A stretch of DNA of 64,000 bases from Meconema thalassinum (taxonomy: Eukaryota; Arthropoda; Insecta; Orthoptera; Tettigoniidae). Shown here piece after piece: positions 35,491 to 46,667 of the stretch (position 1 is the first letter of the stretch; every line of letters starts with the position of its first letter). Below the pieces are notes generated by a model. The model did no database searches, was not told where the DNA came from, and saw nothing but the letters and a program-made list of their open reading frames with translations. Made by a program: the position numbers and the translations under genes. Location: contig OX336388.2 in assembly GCA_946902985.2 (NCBI GenBank), positions 134,055,846 through 134,119,845 of the forward strand, read 5' to 3'.

Positions 35491-36499
35491 ACTCACCAGT
35501 AATAGTAAACATTGGTTTGAGGTGTTGAAGAAGTCAGGATGGGCAACCCTTTGCCCTGGTTCACGAATGGACCCCAAAACGTTTTACCTGTCAAGACTCA
35601 GTATACCCTGTTGCAGTCTTGAGAAAAAAAATCGAACCGGGGCCTCTGTGGTGACAGTGGAGTTATATTCATGATGCTTTTTAAACAAACATACGCTTGC
35701 CAACTACCGCTGGCTTGAATCTGCACAGAGACTCTGGCTTTGGTTTGTCTAGTGTCCCTTGGCGATAACAGCACAGCGACCTTGTCAGTAAGTTTCATAT
35801 TACTCGTCTGTGTGATAGCGGACGTGCTCTGCACATGACTAGATCGTTGTTAGGTTTGACAAAGGCTTAGTGAAGCTTATGGCAACCTTGAAATGAATGT
35901 CATGGTATAGTCGGGGTTGGAAGGCAAGACCTTAGTGTTGCCAACCAAGTAGGTTAACCACTACACGGTGAGATGGTCAAATAATAATGTAACAGAACAT
36001 ATAGAAACGTTTTCTATAGTTTAACGAATTGGCGTACCATGAGAGGTGTAGGTAATGGAAATTGAATCCTTAGCTGATGATCTATAGCCATGCCCACGTA
36101 TAAGCTATCATGGTAGAAAAAGAATGGTATGGCTTGTTTTAAACGGAGAATAATAATTGTGTTTACTGTGAAACACAAATCTGAATTTAAAATAATTAAT
36201 TTAAAATAATTAATTTAAAATTAACTAATATAAAATTAGTTTAGTACGCTGAAGTTAAAATGAATAATGATCACGTTAAAGACAGCCAGTTTCAAAGCCA
36301 TGAGAACTAAGTGAACAAAGTATAAAATTCATGAGCCAGTGAGGAATTCAACATGCTGTCCTTTGGACAAGAGAGAAGCGTTCTACAGCGACCCTCAATG
36401 GTTTGGGTCATCGTAAAGATGAAAATTAAATCTAAGCTACTACACTCTTATATACTAGAAGAAGAAATGGAAAACAATAGGTCAAATAAAGAACAGAAG

Positions 36500-37045
36500 G
36501 AATAAAAAATGGCCCTCAACCCTCAAGCATGTGGATTGAGGGAGTTGGAAGGAAGGAGAGCCATGAAAGGCAGATAAAAAAGTATACTAGGAGAGGCTTT
36601 GTCCCAGAGGTAATGGATAAAGAGGAGGTAAACTGGACTCAGCTCAGAAATCCCTTGGGGTCGCCAACTTCCAAACTGATCAGCCCTTGAGGGTGTAGCC
36701 ATATGCAGAGTGCACCGCAAGTGGTGGGGCTAAATACACCCTACCTTCTTGAGGGGGGCATGAGCAAAAGACAGGAAATAACATGAAAATAAAAACAAGG
36801 CTGCCTCCTCAGGATATCAGAAAAAATAAATAAACAAGGGCCAATGAAGTTGCAAAAGGAAGAGACTCCCTAGGGCTCGGATACCCTAATCATGTTGGGG
36901 TCGGTAGAGAACAAGAGTTGAGCAAGTGTGGTCGACAGGAAATAAGACAGAGAGGAGCCTAGCACAAGTTAGTGGAAGCAATGACGGTCTCAGCTGGGAC
37001 TCCGTGATCGTCAACCTACATGACACTAGATATGACGCCCAGGGG
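36500..37045 (-). mobile_element. Retroposon fragment, left arm
   Basis: It shares CTCAGCTCAG(A/G)AATCCCT, GTGGTGGGGCT and GAAGAGACTCCCTA blocks with the retroposon at 24090-24542. It lies between two direct copies (36139-36200 and 37527-37580) of a 60-bp segment beginning GGCTTGTTTTAAACGGAGAA. The mirrored copy is at about 46668-47213. Confidence 0.6.
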
Positions 37046-37926
37046 TGGAATTAAAGACCTCTTTTGTTTTATATCACATGGCATGTCTTATAATGCAATA
37101 CTGGTCCTAGGGTATGCAAAAAGGTATTAGAAACTCAGCTAATAATAGTGTGCTTGCCCATGATTATTTTCCCAAGTATAGTACATGGGACTGATAACCA
37201 TGATTTCCAAGCCCCTAAGTAAGACAAAAACAAATGATTTTCATTTTTCCAATGAGTTGGGGTGAGGTGAGGTGAGTTTTCTATACACCAAACTGATGTG
37301 GTTTCCCACTTCTACTCCAGGCAAATGCACATTTGATGTTATGAATAGTCAAATGGTTTGCAACTGCCCAATGCTAGGACCTGATTAGTGGCTTTTAAAA
37401 AATGGAATGGAATGGAGTACACTTTCCCCAAAACCAACAAGAGGAGTGTTCGATCCCCCACAACAACCATCCTTAAAGTCAATATAAATGACTATGCACT
37501 TCAGCTCATGACGGTCTCCTCTATTGTATGGCTTGTTTTAAACGGAGAATAATTGTGTTTACTGTGAAACACAAATCTGAATTTTAAAAAAGTCCTCTCG
37601 GCACGCCGGAAGGCGGAGGTAGATTTCACCGGACAAACTTGGGGATAGGCGAAAATAGGCAGAATATGCAGGTTTTCGTAGAAGGATCAGACCCCATTTA
37701 TTGCGAGAAGGTATTTTATAATTGGAGCTTAATTAACTTTGTTTTTCGTCATTTTATGCTTATTTTAAAAATTTTATTGTCTTATGTGGAACGGTAACCT
37801 TTTTGTCATTTGGGGTCCATTTTTATACTTGTGGTCACACTGTCCTTATGCAAGGTTTCGACACTGATGTGTAACTATGTAACGGTCTGTTACTTTTTCA
37901 CGCAAAATTATATCTCCCGCAGAGAT

Positions 37927-38289
37927 TTTGGTTGGTTCCTCAGTTTAGGGGCTGCGACAACACGGTCATGTAACCCTGTGTACTTATGAATGGCTGTATT
38001 AGTCTGTAATTCAGGTAAGGACTGCAGACGGTCAATTTCAGGCAGTAGTTCCTAATGTTGCTACCAGGTACTGCCGTCAACGACACCTACCTGTGAACTT
38101 GGCTACTAGATGCCACCACAACCAGCAACTCGCAACGAACGTTGGAACTTCCCCTCCAAAGGAAAGCATACTGAAGCATTTTTAGCGCTCTTAGAAAATC
38201 CGACGACTTCGGCCGGCTTTGAACTCGCAACCTTGGGCATTGACATTCAGCATGCTTGCTACCAGTTACGTCATCGAAGCCGCTTCCCA
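37927..38289 (-). mobile_element. SINE (GGTTCCTCAG-tailed family), left arm
   Basis: It carries the tail GGTTGGTTCCTCAGTTTAGG, and on the minus strand a head containing AACTGGTAGCAAGCATGCTG and GGTTGCGAGTTCAAAGCC (B-box-like). Another SINE has inserted at its head. Mirrored at 45423-45785. Confidence 0.65.
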
Positions 38290-38300
38290 CTTAGTCAGAT

Positions 38301-38612
38301 ATCAAAGTCAACCCCTGGCACCATTCAGCCCATGAAGGGCTAAGGCCGACCAAGTGACCGCTGCCCAGCCATTTGGCCTGCAGATATTGGGGTGAAGCGT
38401 GATCAGCGCGTCGGGTCCCCTCGGCTGTTAATCTTGGTATTCGTGATCGGGGTGCTGTCTCACTGTCAGACAGCTACTCAATTGTCCTCACGAGGCTGAG
38501 TGCACCCCGTTCCAACCCTCACGTCAGTTATAAAATCCCTGACGGAGCCGGGGATCGAACCCGGGGCCTCCGAGTGAGAGGCAGGCGCGCTACCCCAACA
38601 CCACGGGGCCGG
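38301..38612 (-). mobile_element. tRNA-derived SINE with 11-bp duplication, left arm
   Basis: The mirror of 45100-45411. On the minus strand it starts at the GGCCCCGTGG head with B box GGGTTCGATCCCCGG. Confidence 0.8.
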
Positions 38613-39322
38613 CTTAGTCAGATGGAAATACTGAATCTGATCTCGTGCAAGTGCGATGTCATGGCTACGTCAGATGTCTTATCCCTCATCAATTTAGTAG
38701 TGTTGCCATGGCAACCTCTGATAGCTCTTGGCATTTTCTTATAATTCCGAAATCATTTTTCTCATTCCTTGGCGTAATGACGGGTCATATCAAAAATTAT
38801 TTCAGACAAAAGTTTTAGGTAATTATTAGGGGAATATTGTCCATTTTGTACGGTTTTGATATTGTGCCTATTAAGAGAGATATGATTAATGTTTCCCGAA
38901 AAACCCACTTTTTCCCACCCCTTTGGTCAATGGTTGGTGCTATAAAAAACTCTTCAAACATAAATTTAATATATGCTATTTGCTAATAGGATTCGACACT
39001 GGAATTATTTTACAAGTAGTTATTTTAATGACCAACAGAGTTTAATGTTAACAAGGCACAGCTCTATTTGAAATTTTGAATAACATGTTGCATGTCATAC
39101 ATCATATGCAACTACTGTAAGGCTTGTGATTTATTTAATGCCTTTAACCCTATATTAAACACGCAGTTTGCAATACTGATAACTGCAATGTTAGTGAAAA
39201 AAAATTGAAACAAAACAAAAATCAGCATTGAAAAACCAAAAAGTGGTTGAGCATATATATAGTGGGGAAAAGAAAAGTTTTGTAAACACTAATGTCCAAC
39301 AAGACTAATTAAATCAGTAACT

Positions 39323-39411
39323 GTCAGGGTGGCCGAGTGGTTAAGGCGTTTGACTTAAGATCAAATTTCCAAATATATAAGGAAGCAAGGGTTCAAATCC
39401 CTTCCCTGACA
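39323..39411 (+). tRNA. tRNA-Leu(UAA), left arm
   Basis: The acceptor stem GTCAGGG/CCCTGAC pairs perfectly and the discriminator base is A (39411). The A box is TGGCCGAGTGG and the B box GGTTCAAATCC. The anticodon stem is TTTGA/TCAAA with loop CTTAAGA, giving anticodon TAA (39356-39358). The variable arm is long (class II), with TTCC/GGAA pairing, as expected for leucine. No intron is needed. The copy looks functional, unlike the SINE heads around it. A mirrored copy lies in the other arm. Confidence 0.92.
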
Positions 39412-39597
39412 TAACTATTGCTTGAACATGCAAGAAAACAAGAAATATACACAAACTATGTTTATCAATTTAATCAATTTATTTTTTACAAGAGATAGAC
39501 ACACAGAATACAGCTCTTTTGGTTTATCAGTTCTTTTAAACATAACACTTGTTGAAAATTATTTTTTAGGGGATGGGAGTGTTGCTACGTTGACCCA

Positions 39598-40431
39598 TTA
39601 CACAATAATAGCAGCTTTACGAAGTTCATTTTCTATATTTAATAGCTCTTTCTCATAACCAATATGGCCAAGCTGTTTACAGGCATGCAAGAGCTGTAGA
39701 CGTTCGACTAATATATTAGGATCGTTCCATTTACTATTTTTTATGAATGGTTTCAGAATCTCGGGAAGCAGTTCATCATTATCACCATCATTATGATTAT
39801 CATCCTCATTATTATAATCATTTTCATAATGATGATCATTATCATCGTTATCATTACCATGATAATTTCCACCTGTGTCCACAGTCTGTTCAATGGTTTG
39901 AGTTGTCTTTGATAGTGTTGAAAGCTTCTTTTTAGATGTGCTAGAATGCTTTAACATTGTTATGTTATTTTTACCACTATTACCTTTCCCCACTAACTTT
40001 TTGATGGGGTATATTGTCTCTGATAGGGTTGAGGGCTTTTGAGATGTGCGTGCATGTCTGATCATGGGTTTCACAGGAGGTGTTAAAGGTTTCTCATTAA
40101 ACAACTCGCTAACAGCATGAGTGCGTTGTAGTGTATTAATCTTGAGGTTAATATTATCTTGAGCAGTACTATCTTTCTCTTGGACTTGGTTTCTTGCTTT
40201 GGTTTGGGTTTTCCTTACATTTAGACTAGCGTGATTATTAAGTTTACATTCATGATTGTTTGAAGAAAGTACGTCCAATTCTTTTGTTTTAAGCATTCCT
40301 CGACACTGTTTCGATCGTTGCTTTGAACAGCGCCAAATAACAGTTCCATTTTTATTGCTTCGTTTCACAATATATGAATATCCTTTATAGTATGCATAAG
40401 GCTTACCATACCTAGTCACTGATACTTCCAT
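39598..40431 (-). CDS. FLYWCH-type zinc finger protein, left arm copy
   Basis: 277 codons from ATG (40431) to the stop at 39598. The open frame extends 13 codons further upstream without an ATG. The translation is identical to that of the right-arm copy at 43281-44114. Residues 1-60 form a FLYWCH-like finger: GYSYIVKRS, then VIWRCSKQRSKQCRGML, then NNHECK, with the last ligand Cys rather than His. The middle is basic and Ser/Thr-rich, followed by an Asn/Asp/His-rich tract (about 200-232). The C-terminus has an alpha-helical block (PNILVERLQLLHACKQLGH, then NIENELRKAAIIV). FLYWCH fingers occur in DNA-binding proteins and some transposon proteins; the role here is unknown. It may be intronless and element-borne. 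Confidence 0.7.
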   Translation of the reverse strand: MEVSVTRYGKPYAYYKGYSYIVKRSNKNGTVIWRCSKQRSKQCRGMLKTKELDVLSSNNHECKLNNHASLNVRKTQTKARNQVQEKDSTAQDNINLKINTLQRTHAVSELFNEKPLTPPVKPMIRHARTSQKPSTLSETIYPIKKLVGKGNSGKNNITMLKHSSTSKKKLSTLSKTTQTIEQTVDTGGNYHGNDNDDNDHHYENDYNNEDDNHNDGDNDELLPEILKPFIKNSKWNDPNILVERLQLLHACKQLGHIGYEKELLNIENELRKAAIIV

Positions 40432-40499
40432 ATCAACTGTCAAGCACAAACTAATCTCTAGTAAAGACAACTTGGTAATAACAACAATAGTTTAATGTG

Positions 40500-40765
40500 G
40501 GAGCATATATACATGCAAAAAGTGGGAGCAAAGGTGGGGGGTAAAAAGTGGGAGCAAAAGTGGTAGCAAATGTGGGAGAAAAAAATAACTGTGAGCAAAA
40601 AGTGGGAGCAAATATGGGATCAAATGTGGGAGCAAAGCAAATATAAAAAGTGGGAGCAAATATGCTAACAAATATGTCAACAAATATACCAGCAAAAGTA
40701 AATACACAAGTCAAGATAGATTAAAGTGCAAAGAAAATATGAAAGCAAATATGAGAGCAAAAAGG
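40500..40765. repeat. GTGGGAGCAAA minisatellite, left arm
   Basis: Irregular units of 12-24 bp around AGTGGGAGCAAATATG lie directly upstream of the FLYWCH ORF. The mirror is at about 42947-43212, where it reads as a Leu/Pro/Thr-rich open frame. Confidence 0.75.
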
Positions 40766-40803
40766 GTGATTTTCTAAAACAACTAGACATAACAAACTTA
40801 GTC

Positions 40804-41180
40804 ATAACCTAACCTAACCTAACGTAACCTAACCTCACCTAACCTAAACTAACCTCACCTAACCTAACCTCACCTCACCTAACTTCACCTAACCTAACCT
40901 AACCTAACCTAACCTAACCTAACTTCACCTAACCTAACCTAACCTAACTTAACCTAACTTAACCTAACCTAACCTAACCTCACCTAACCTCACCTAACCT
41001 CACCTCACCTAACCTAACCTAACCTCACCTAACCTAACCTCACCTCACCTAACTTCACCTAACCTAACCTAACCTAACCTAACTTCACCTAACCTAACTT
41101 GACTGAACTTTACCTAACCTAACCCATCATAACTTCACCTAACCTAACTTTACCTAATCTAACTTCACCTAACCTAACTT
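40804..41180. repeat. Interstitial (CCTAA)n telomere-type array, left arm
   Basis: About 375 bp of CCTAA units with frequent CCTCA and CTTCA variants; reverse complement TTAGG is the common arthropod telomere repeat. The G-rich strand runs 5'-3' away from the palindrome centre. Confidence 0.9.
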
Positions 41181-41851
41181 TCAACTCTCAGATCAAAATT
41201 AAATTCTAGGCATAGTTGAGTTGGAAGCCAAGACTTCAGGGATAACACACAAGTATACTAGCCACTACACCGCAAAATAGGCAAATTATCATGCAACACA
41301 ACATAAAGTAAAAGTTTCCTGTACAGTAGTGTAACTCATTGGCTGTCAACCATAGTTTGGGAATTCAAACCCAAGACCTCAGGACTTTTGTTTTGAACAT
41401 TATCAGAAATATTATTCCATTTACATTTTGCTGTTGCTTATAGTTATAAGAGTTGGCATTAATATGGGAGAAAAAGTGAAAGCAAAAAGTGGGTGCAAGC
41501 GTGGCTGGTTGTAGAGACTTTCATATCAACAAATACACATAAATTAAATTTTAGTAAAGTGACTTGGCTAATAATAATAATAATATTAACAGTTTAAAAA
41601 AATTCAAGGGGATTGATATTTTTCAGGGTGTAATTTCCAAAGTACTGTCAAGAATAATAATTACATGAACAGATTCCAAGAACTCTAGAGTGCTTTTAAG
41701 GTTAATGATTGGCTAGGAGTGAGATAGAGCTAGCTAACCTAAGTTAACCTCAGCTCAGTAAACCTAACCTTGTCACATGGCATGTTCTACAAGTATAGAC
41801 TTGCTTTGAGACTGGCTATGACGTCACAGATGAATGGCGGTGGGAGGCTGG
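41181..41851. other. Inner part of the left palindrome arm
   Basis: Non-coding, AT-rich. It includes an (AAT)-like run near 41570 and a few TTAGG-type remnants near 41740. It ends at the spacer with GGTGGGAGGCTGG (arm edge 41851). Confidence 0.6.
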
Positions 41852-41890
41852 CAAAAAGGAAAATGTTTTTGGGTAATAAAAAAGTCATGT
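41852..41890. other. 39-bp spacer at the palindrome centre
   Basis: It is A-rich and unpaired between the arm edges GGGAGGCTGG and CCAGCCTCCC. A 61-codon frame crosses it on both strands only because the flanks are inverse copies; it is not taken as a gene. Confidence 0.85.
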
Positions 41891-42561
41891 CCAGCCTCCC
41901 ACCGCCATTCATCTGTGACGTCATAGCCAGTCTCAAAGCAAGTCTATACTTGTAGAACATGCCATGTGACAAGGTTAGGTTTACTGAGCTGAGGTTAACT
42001 TAGGTTAGCTAGCTCTATCTCACTCCTAGCCAATCATTAACCTTAAAAGCACTCTAGAGTTCTTGGAATCTGTTCATGTAATTATTATTCTTGACAGTAC
42101 TTTGGAAATTACACCCTGAAAAATATCAATCCCCTTGAATTTTTTTAAACTGTTAATATTATTATTATTATTAGCCAAGTCACTTTACTAAAATTTAATT
42201 TATGTGTATTTGTTGATATGAAAGTCTCTACAACCAGCCATGCTTGCACCCACTTTTTGCTTTCACTTTTGCTCCCATATTAATGCCAACTCTTATAACT
42301 ATAAGCAACAGCAAAATGTAAATGGAATAATATTTCTGATAATGTTCAAAACAAAAGTCCTGAGGTCTTGGGTTTGAATTCCCAAACTATGGTTGACAGC
42401 CAATGAGTTACACTACTGTACAGGAAACTTTTACTTTATGTTGTGTTGCATGATAATTTGCCTATTTTGCGGTGTAGTGGCTAGTATACTTGTGTGTTAT
42501 CCCTGAAGTCTTGGCTTCCAACTCAACTATGCCTAGAATTTAATTTTGATCTGAGAGTTGA

Positions 42562-42907
42562 AAGTTAGGTTAGGTGAAGTTAGATTAGGTAAAGTTAGGT
42601 TAGGTGAAGTTATGATGGGTTAGGTTAGGTAAAGTTCAGTCAAGTTAGGTTAGGTGAAGTTAGGTTAGGTTAGGTTAGGTTAGGTTAGGTTAGGTGAAGT
42701 TAGGTGAGGTGAGGTTAGGTTAGGTGAGGTTAGGTTAGGTTAGGTTAGGTTAGGTTAAGTTAAGTTAGGTTAGGTTAGGTTAGGTTAGGTGAAGTTAGGT
42801 TAGGTTAGGTTAGGTTAGGTTAGGTGAAGTTAGGTGAGGTGAGGTTAGGTTAGGTGAGGTTAGTTTAGGTTAGGTGAGGTTAGGTTACGTTAGGTTAGGT
42901 TAGGTTA
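42562..42907. repeat. Interstitial (TTAGG)n telomere-type array, right arm
   Basis: The mirror of the left array, about 30 bp shorter, with GGTGA/GGTTAA variants. The length difference accounts for most of the offset between the inner and outer parts of the arms. Confidence 0.9.
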
Positions 42908-42946
42908 TGACTAAGTTTGTTATGTCTAGTTGTTTTAGAAAATCAC

Positions 42947-43212
42947 CCTTTTTGCTCTCATATTTGCTTTCATATTTTCTTTGCACTTTAATCTATCTTG
43001 ACTTGTGTATTTACTTTTGCTGGTATATTTGTTGACATATTTGTTAGCATATTTGCTCCCACTTTTTATATTTGCTTTGCTCCCACATTTGATCCCATAT
43101 TTGCTCCCACTTTTTGCTCACAGTTATTTTTTTCTCCCACATTTGCTACCACTTTTGCTCCCACTTTTTACCCCCCACCTTTGCTCCCACTTTTTGCATG
43201 TATATATGCTCC
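42947..43212. repeat. GTGGGAGCAAA minisatellite, right arm (inverse)
   Basis: Units around TTTGCTCCCACTTTTT mirror 40500-40765. Confidence 0.75.
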
Positions 43213-43280
43213 CACATTAAACTATTGTTGTTATTACCAAGTTGTCTTTACTAGAGATTAGTTTGTGCTTGACAGTTGAT

Positions 43281-44114
43281 ATGGAAGTATCAGTGACTAG
43301 GTATGGTAAGCCTTATGCATACTATAAAGGATATTCATATATTGTGAAACGAAGCAATAAAAATGGAACTGTTATTTGGCGCTGTTCAAAGCAACGATCG
43401 AAACAGTGTCGAGGAATGCTTAAAACAAAAGAATTGGACGTACTTTCTTCAAACAATCATGAATGTAAACTTAATAATCACGCTAGTCTAAATGTAAGGA
43501 AAACCCAAACCAAAGCAAGAAACCAAGTCCAAGAGAAAGATAGTACTGCTCAAGATAATATTAACCTCAAGATTAATACACTACAACGCACTCATGCTGT
43601 TAGCGAGTTGTTTAATGAGAAACCTTTAACACCTCCTGTGAAACCCATGATCAGACATGCACGCACATCTCAAAAGCCCTCAACCCTATCAGAGACAATA
43701 TACCCCATCAAAAAGTTAGTGGGGAAAGGTAATAGTGGTAAAAATAACATAACAATGTTAAAGCATTCTAGCACATCTAAAAAGAAGCTTTCAACACTAT
43801 CAAAGACAACTCAAACCATTGAACAGACTGTGGACACAGGTGGAAATTATCATGGTAATGATAACGATGATAATGATCATCATTATGAAAATGATTATAA
43901 TAATGAGGATGATAATCATAATGATGGTGATAATGATGAACTGCTTCCCGAGATTCTGAAACCATTCATAAAAAATAGTAAATGGAACGATCCTAATATA
44001 TTAGTCGAACGTCTACAGCTCTTGCATGCCTGTAAACAGCTTGGCCATATTGGTTATGAGAAAGAGCTATTAAATATAGAAAATGAACTTCGTAAAGCTG
44101 CTATTATTGTGTAA
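43281..44114 (+). CDS. FLYWCH-type zinc finger protein, right arm copy
   Basis: 277 codons with the same translation as the left-arm copy (39598-40431, minus strand): a FLYWCH-like finger (residues about 1-60), a basic Ser/Thr-rich middle, an Asn/Asp/His-rich tract and a helical C-terminus. The two genes face each other's start across the palindrome centre (divergent, with starts about 2.85 kb apart). Identity of both translations shows either recent duplication or homogenisation. Confidence 0.7.
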   Translation: MEVSVTRYGKPYAYYKGYSYIVKRSNKNGTVIWRCSKQRSKQCRGMLKTKELDVLSSNNHECKLNNHASLNVRKTQTKARNQVQEKDSTAQDNINLKINTLQRTHAVSELFNEKPLTPPVKPMIRHARTSQKPSTLSETIYPIKKLVGKGNSGKNNITMLKHSSTSKKKLSTLSKTTQTIEQTVDTGGNYHGNDNDDNDHHYENDYNNEDDNHNDGDNDELLPEILKPFIKNSKWNDPNILVERLQLLHACKQLGHIGYEKELLNIENELRKAAIIV

Positions 44115-44300
44115 TGGGTCAACGTAGCAACACTCCCATCCCCTAAAAAATAATTTTCAACAAGTGTTATGTTTAAAAGAACTGATAAACCAAAAGAGCT
44201 GTATTCTGTGTGTCTATCTCTTGTAAAAAATAAATTGATTAAATTGATAAACATAGTTTGTGTATATTTCTTGTTTTCTTGCATGTTCAAGCAATAGTTA

Positions 44301-44389
44301 TGTCAGGGAAGGGATTTGAACCCTTGCTTCCTTATATATTTGGAAATTTGATCTTAAGTCAAACGCCTTAACCACTCGGCCACCCTGAC
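44301..44389 (-). tRNA. tRNA-Leu(UAA), right arm
   Basis: The exact inverse of the left-arm tRNA, with the same stems, boxes and anticodon (44354-44356 on the minus strand). I see no base difference between the two copies. Confidence 0.92.
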
Positions 44390-45099
44390 AGTTACTGATT
44401 TAATTAGTCTTGTTGGACATTAGTGTTTACAAAACTTTTCTTTTCCCCACTATATATATGCTCAACCACTTTTTGGTTTTTCAATGCTGATTTTTGTTTT
44501 GTTTCAATTTTTTTTCACTAACATTGCAGTTATCAGTATTGCAAACTGCGTGTTTAATATAGGGTTAAAGGCATTAAATAAATCACAAGCCTTACAGTAG
44601 TTGCATATGATGTATGACATGCAACATGTTATTCAAAATTTCAAATAGAGCTGTGCCTTGTTAACATTAAACTCTGTTGGTCATTAAAATAACTACTTGT
44701 AAAATAATTCCAGTGTCGAATCCTATTAGCAAATAGCATATATTAAATTTATGTTTGAAGAGTTTTTTATAGCACCAACCATTGACCAAAGGGGTGGGAA
44801 AAAGTGGGTTTTTCGGGAAACATTAATCATATCTCTCTTAATAGGCACAATATCAAAACCGTACAAAATGGACAATATTCCCCTAATAATTACCTAAAAC
44901 TTTTGTCTGAAATAATTTTTGATATGACCCGTCATTACGCCAAGGAATGAGAAAAATGATTTCGGAATTATAAGAAAATGCCAAGAGCTATCAGAGGTTG
45001 CCATGGCAACACTACTAAATTGATGAGGGATAAGACATCTGACGTAGCCATGACATCGCACTTGCACGAGATCAGATTCAGTATTTCCATCTGACTAAG

Positions 45100-45411
45100 C
45101 CGGCCCCGTGGTGTTGGGGTAGCGCGCCTGCCTCTCACTCGGAGGCCCCGGGTTCGATCCCCGGCTCCGTCAGGGATTTTATAACTGACGTGAGGGTTGG
45201 AACGGGATGCACTCAGCCTCGTGAGGACAATTGAGTAGCTGTCTGACAGTGAGACAGCACCCCGATCACGAATACCAAGATTAACAGCCGAGGGGACCCG
45301 ACGCGCTGATCACGCTTCACCCCAATATCTGCAGGCCAAATGGCTGGGCAGCGGTCACTTGGTCGGCCTTAGCCCGTCATGGGCTGAATGGTGCCAGGGG
45401 TTGACTTTGAT
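45100..45411 (+). mobile_element. tRNA-derived SINE with 11-bp duplication, right arm
   Basis: It is flanked by ATCTGACTAAG (45089-45099 and 45412-45422). The head is GGCCCCGTGGTGTTGGGGTA and the B box GGGTTCGATCCCCGG. The body contains CTGACAGTGAGACAGCACCCC. It is inserted into the head of the neighbouring SINE. Confidence 0.85.
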
Positions 45412-45422
45412 ATCTGACTAAG

Positions 45423-45785
45423 TGGGAAGCGGCTTCGATGACGTAACTGGTAGCAAGCATGCTGAATGTCAATGCCCAAGGTTGCGAGTTCAAAGCCGGC
45501 CGAAGTCGTCGGATTTTCTAAGAGCGCTAAAAATGCTTCAGTATGCTTTCCTTTGGAGGGGAAGTTCCAACGTTCGTTGCGAGTTGCTGGTTGTGGTGGC
45601 ATCTAGTAGCCAAGTTCACAGGTAGGTGTCGTTGACGGCAGTACCTGGTAGCAACATTAGGAACTACTGCCTGAAATTGACCGTCTGCAGTCCTTACCTG
45701 AATTACAGACTAATACAGCCATTCATAAGTACACAGGGTTACATGACCGTGTTGTCGCAGCCCCTAAACTGAGGAACCAACCAAA
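45423..45785 (+). mobile_element. SINE (GGTTCCTCAG-tailed family), right arm
   Basis: The mirror of 37927-38289. It ends CTAAACTGAGGAACCAACC at about 45782. Confidence 0.65.
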
Positions 45786-46667
45786 ATCTCTGCGGGAGAT
45801 ATAATTTTGCGTGAAAAAGTAACAGACCGTTACATAGTTACACATCAGTGTCGAAACCTTGCATAAGGACAGTGTGACCACAAGTATAAAAATGGACCCC
45901 AAATGACAAAAAGGTTACCGTTCCACATAAGACAATAAAATTTTTAAAATAAGCATAAAATGACGAAAAACAAAGTTAATTAAGCTCCAATTATAAAATA
46001 CCTTCTCGCAATAAATGGGGTCTGATCCTTCTACGAAAACCTGCATATTCTGCCTATTTTCGCCTATCCCCAAGTTTGTCCGGTGAAATCTACCTCCGCC
46101 TTCCGGCGTGCCGAGAGGACTTTTTTAAAATTCAGATTTGTGTTTCACAGTAAACACAATTATTCTCCGTTTAAAACAAGCCATACAATAGAGGAGACCG
46201 TCATGAGCTGAAGTGCATAGTCATTTATATTGACTTTAAGGATGGTTGTTGTGGGGGATCGAACACTCCTCTTGTTGGTTTTGGGGAAAGTGTACTCCAT
46301 TCCATTCCATTTTTTAAAAGCCACTAATCAGGTCCTAGCATTGGGCAGTTGCAAACCATTTGACTATTCATAACATCAAATGTGCATTTGCCTGGAGTAG
46401 AAGTGGGAAACCACATCAGTTTGGTGTATAGAAAACTCACCTCACCTCACCCCAACTCATTGGAAAAATGAAAATCATTTGTTTTTTGTCTTACTTAGGG
46501 GCTTGGAAATCATGGTTATCAGTCCCATGTACTATACTTGGGAAAATAATCATGGGCAAGCACACTATTATTAGCTGAGTTTCTAATACCTTTTTGCATA
46601 CCCTAGGACCAGTATTGCATTATAAGACATGCCATGTGATATAAAACAAAAGAGGTCTTTAATTCCA

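Noticed and set aside
39422..39658. ORF antisense to the end of the FLYWCH gene (and its mirror at 44054-44290)
   Set aside because: It is short, with no domain, and overlaps the C-terminus and 3' side of a better-supported frame.
41770..41972. Two 61-codon ORFs starting with the same peptide on opposite strands at the palindrome centre
   Set aside because: They arise from the inverted symmetry across the spacer; there is no independent support for coding.
40804..42907. Telomere-telomere fusion at the palindrome centre
   Set aside because: A fusion would read TTAGG then CCTAA on the plus strand. Here the order is CCTAA then TTAGG with unrelated sequence between, and the unit is bounded by a target duplication.
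42998..43261. Leu/Pro/Thr-rich ORFs (and their left-arm mirrors at 40451-40714) as membrane proteins
   Set aside because: They are translations of the GTGGGAGCAAA minisatellite in two overlapping frames.
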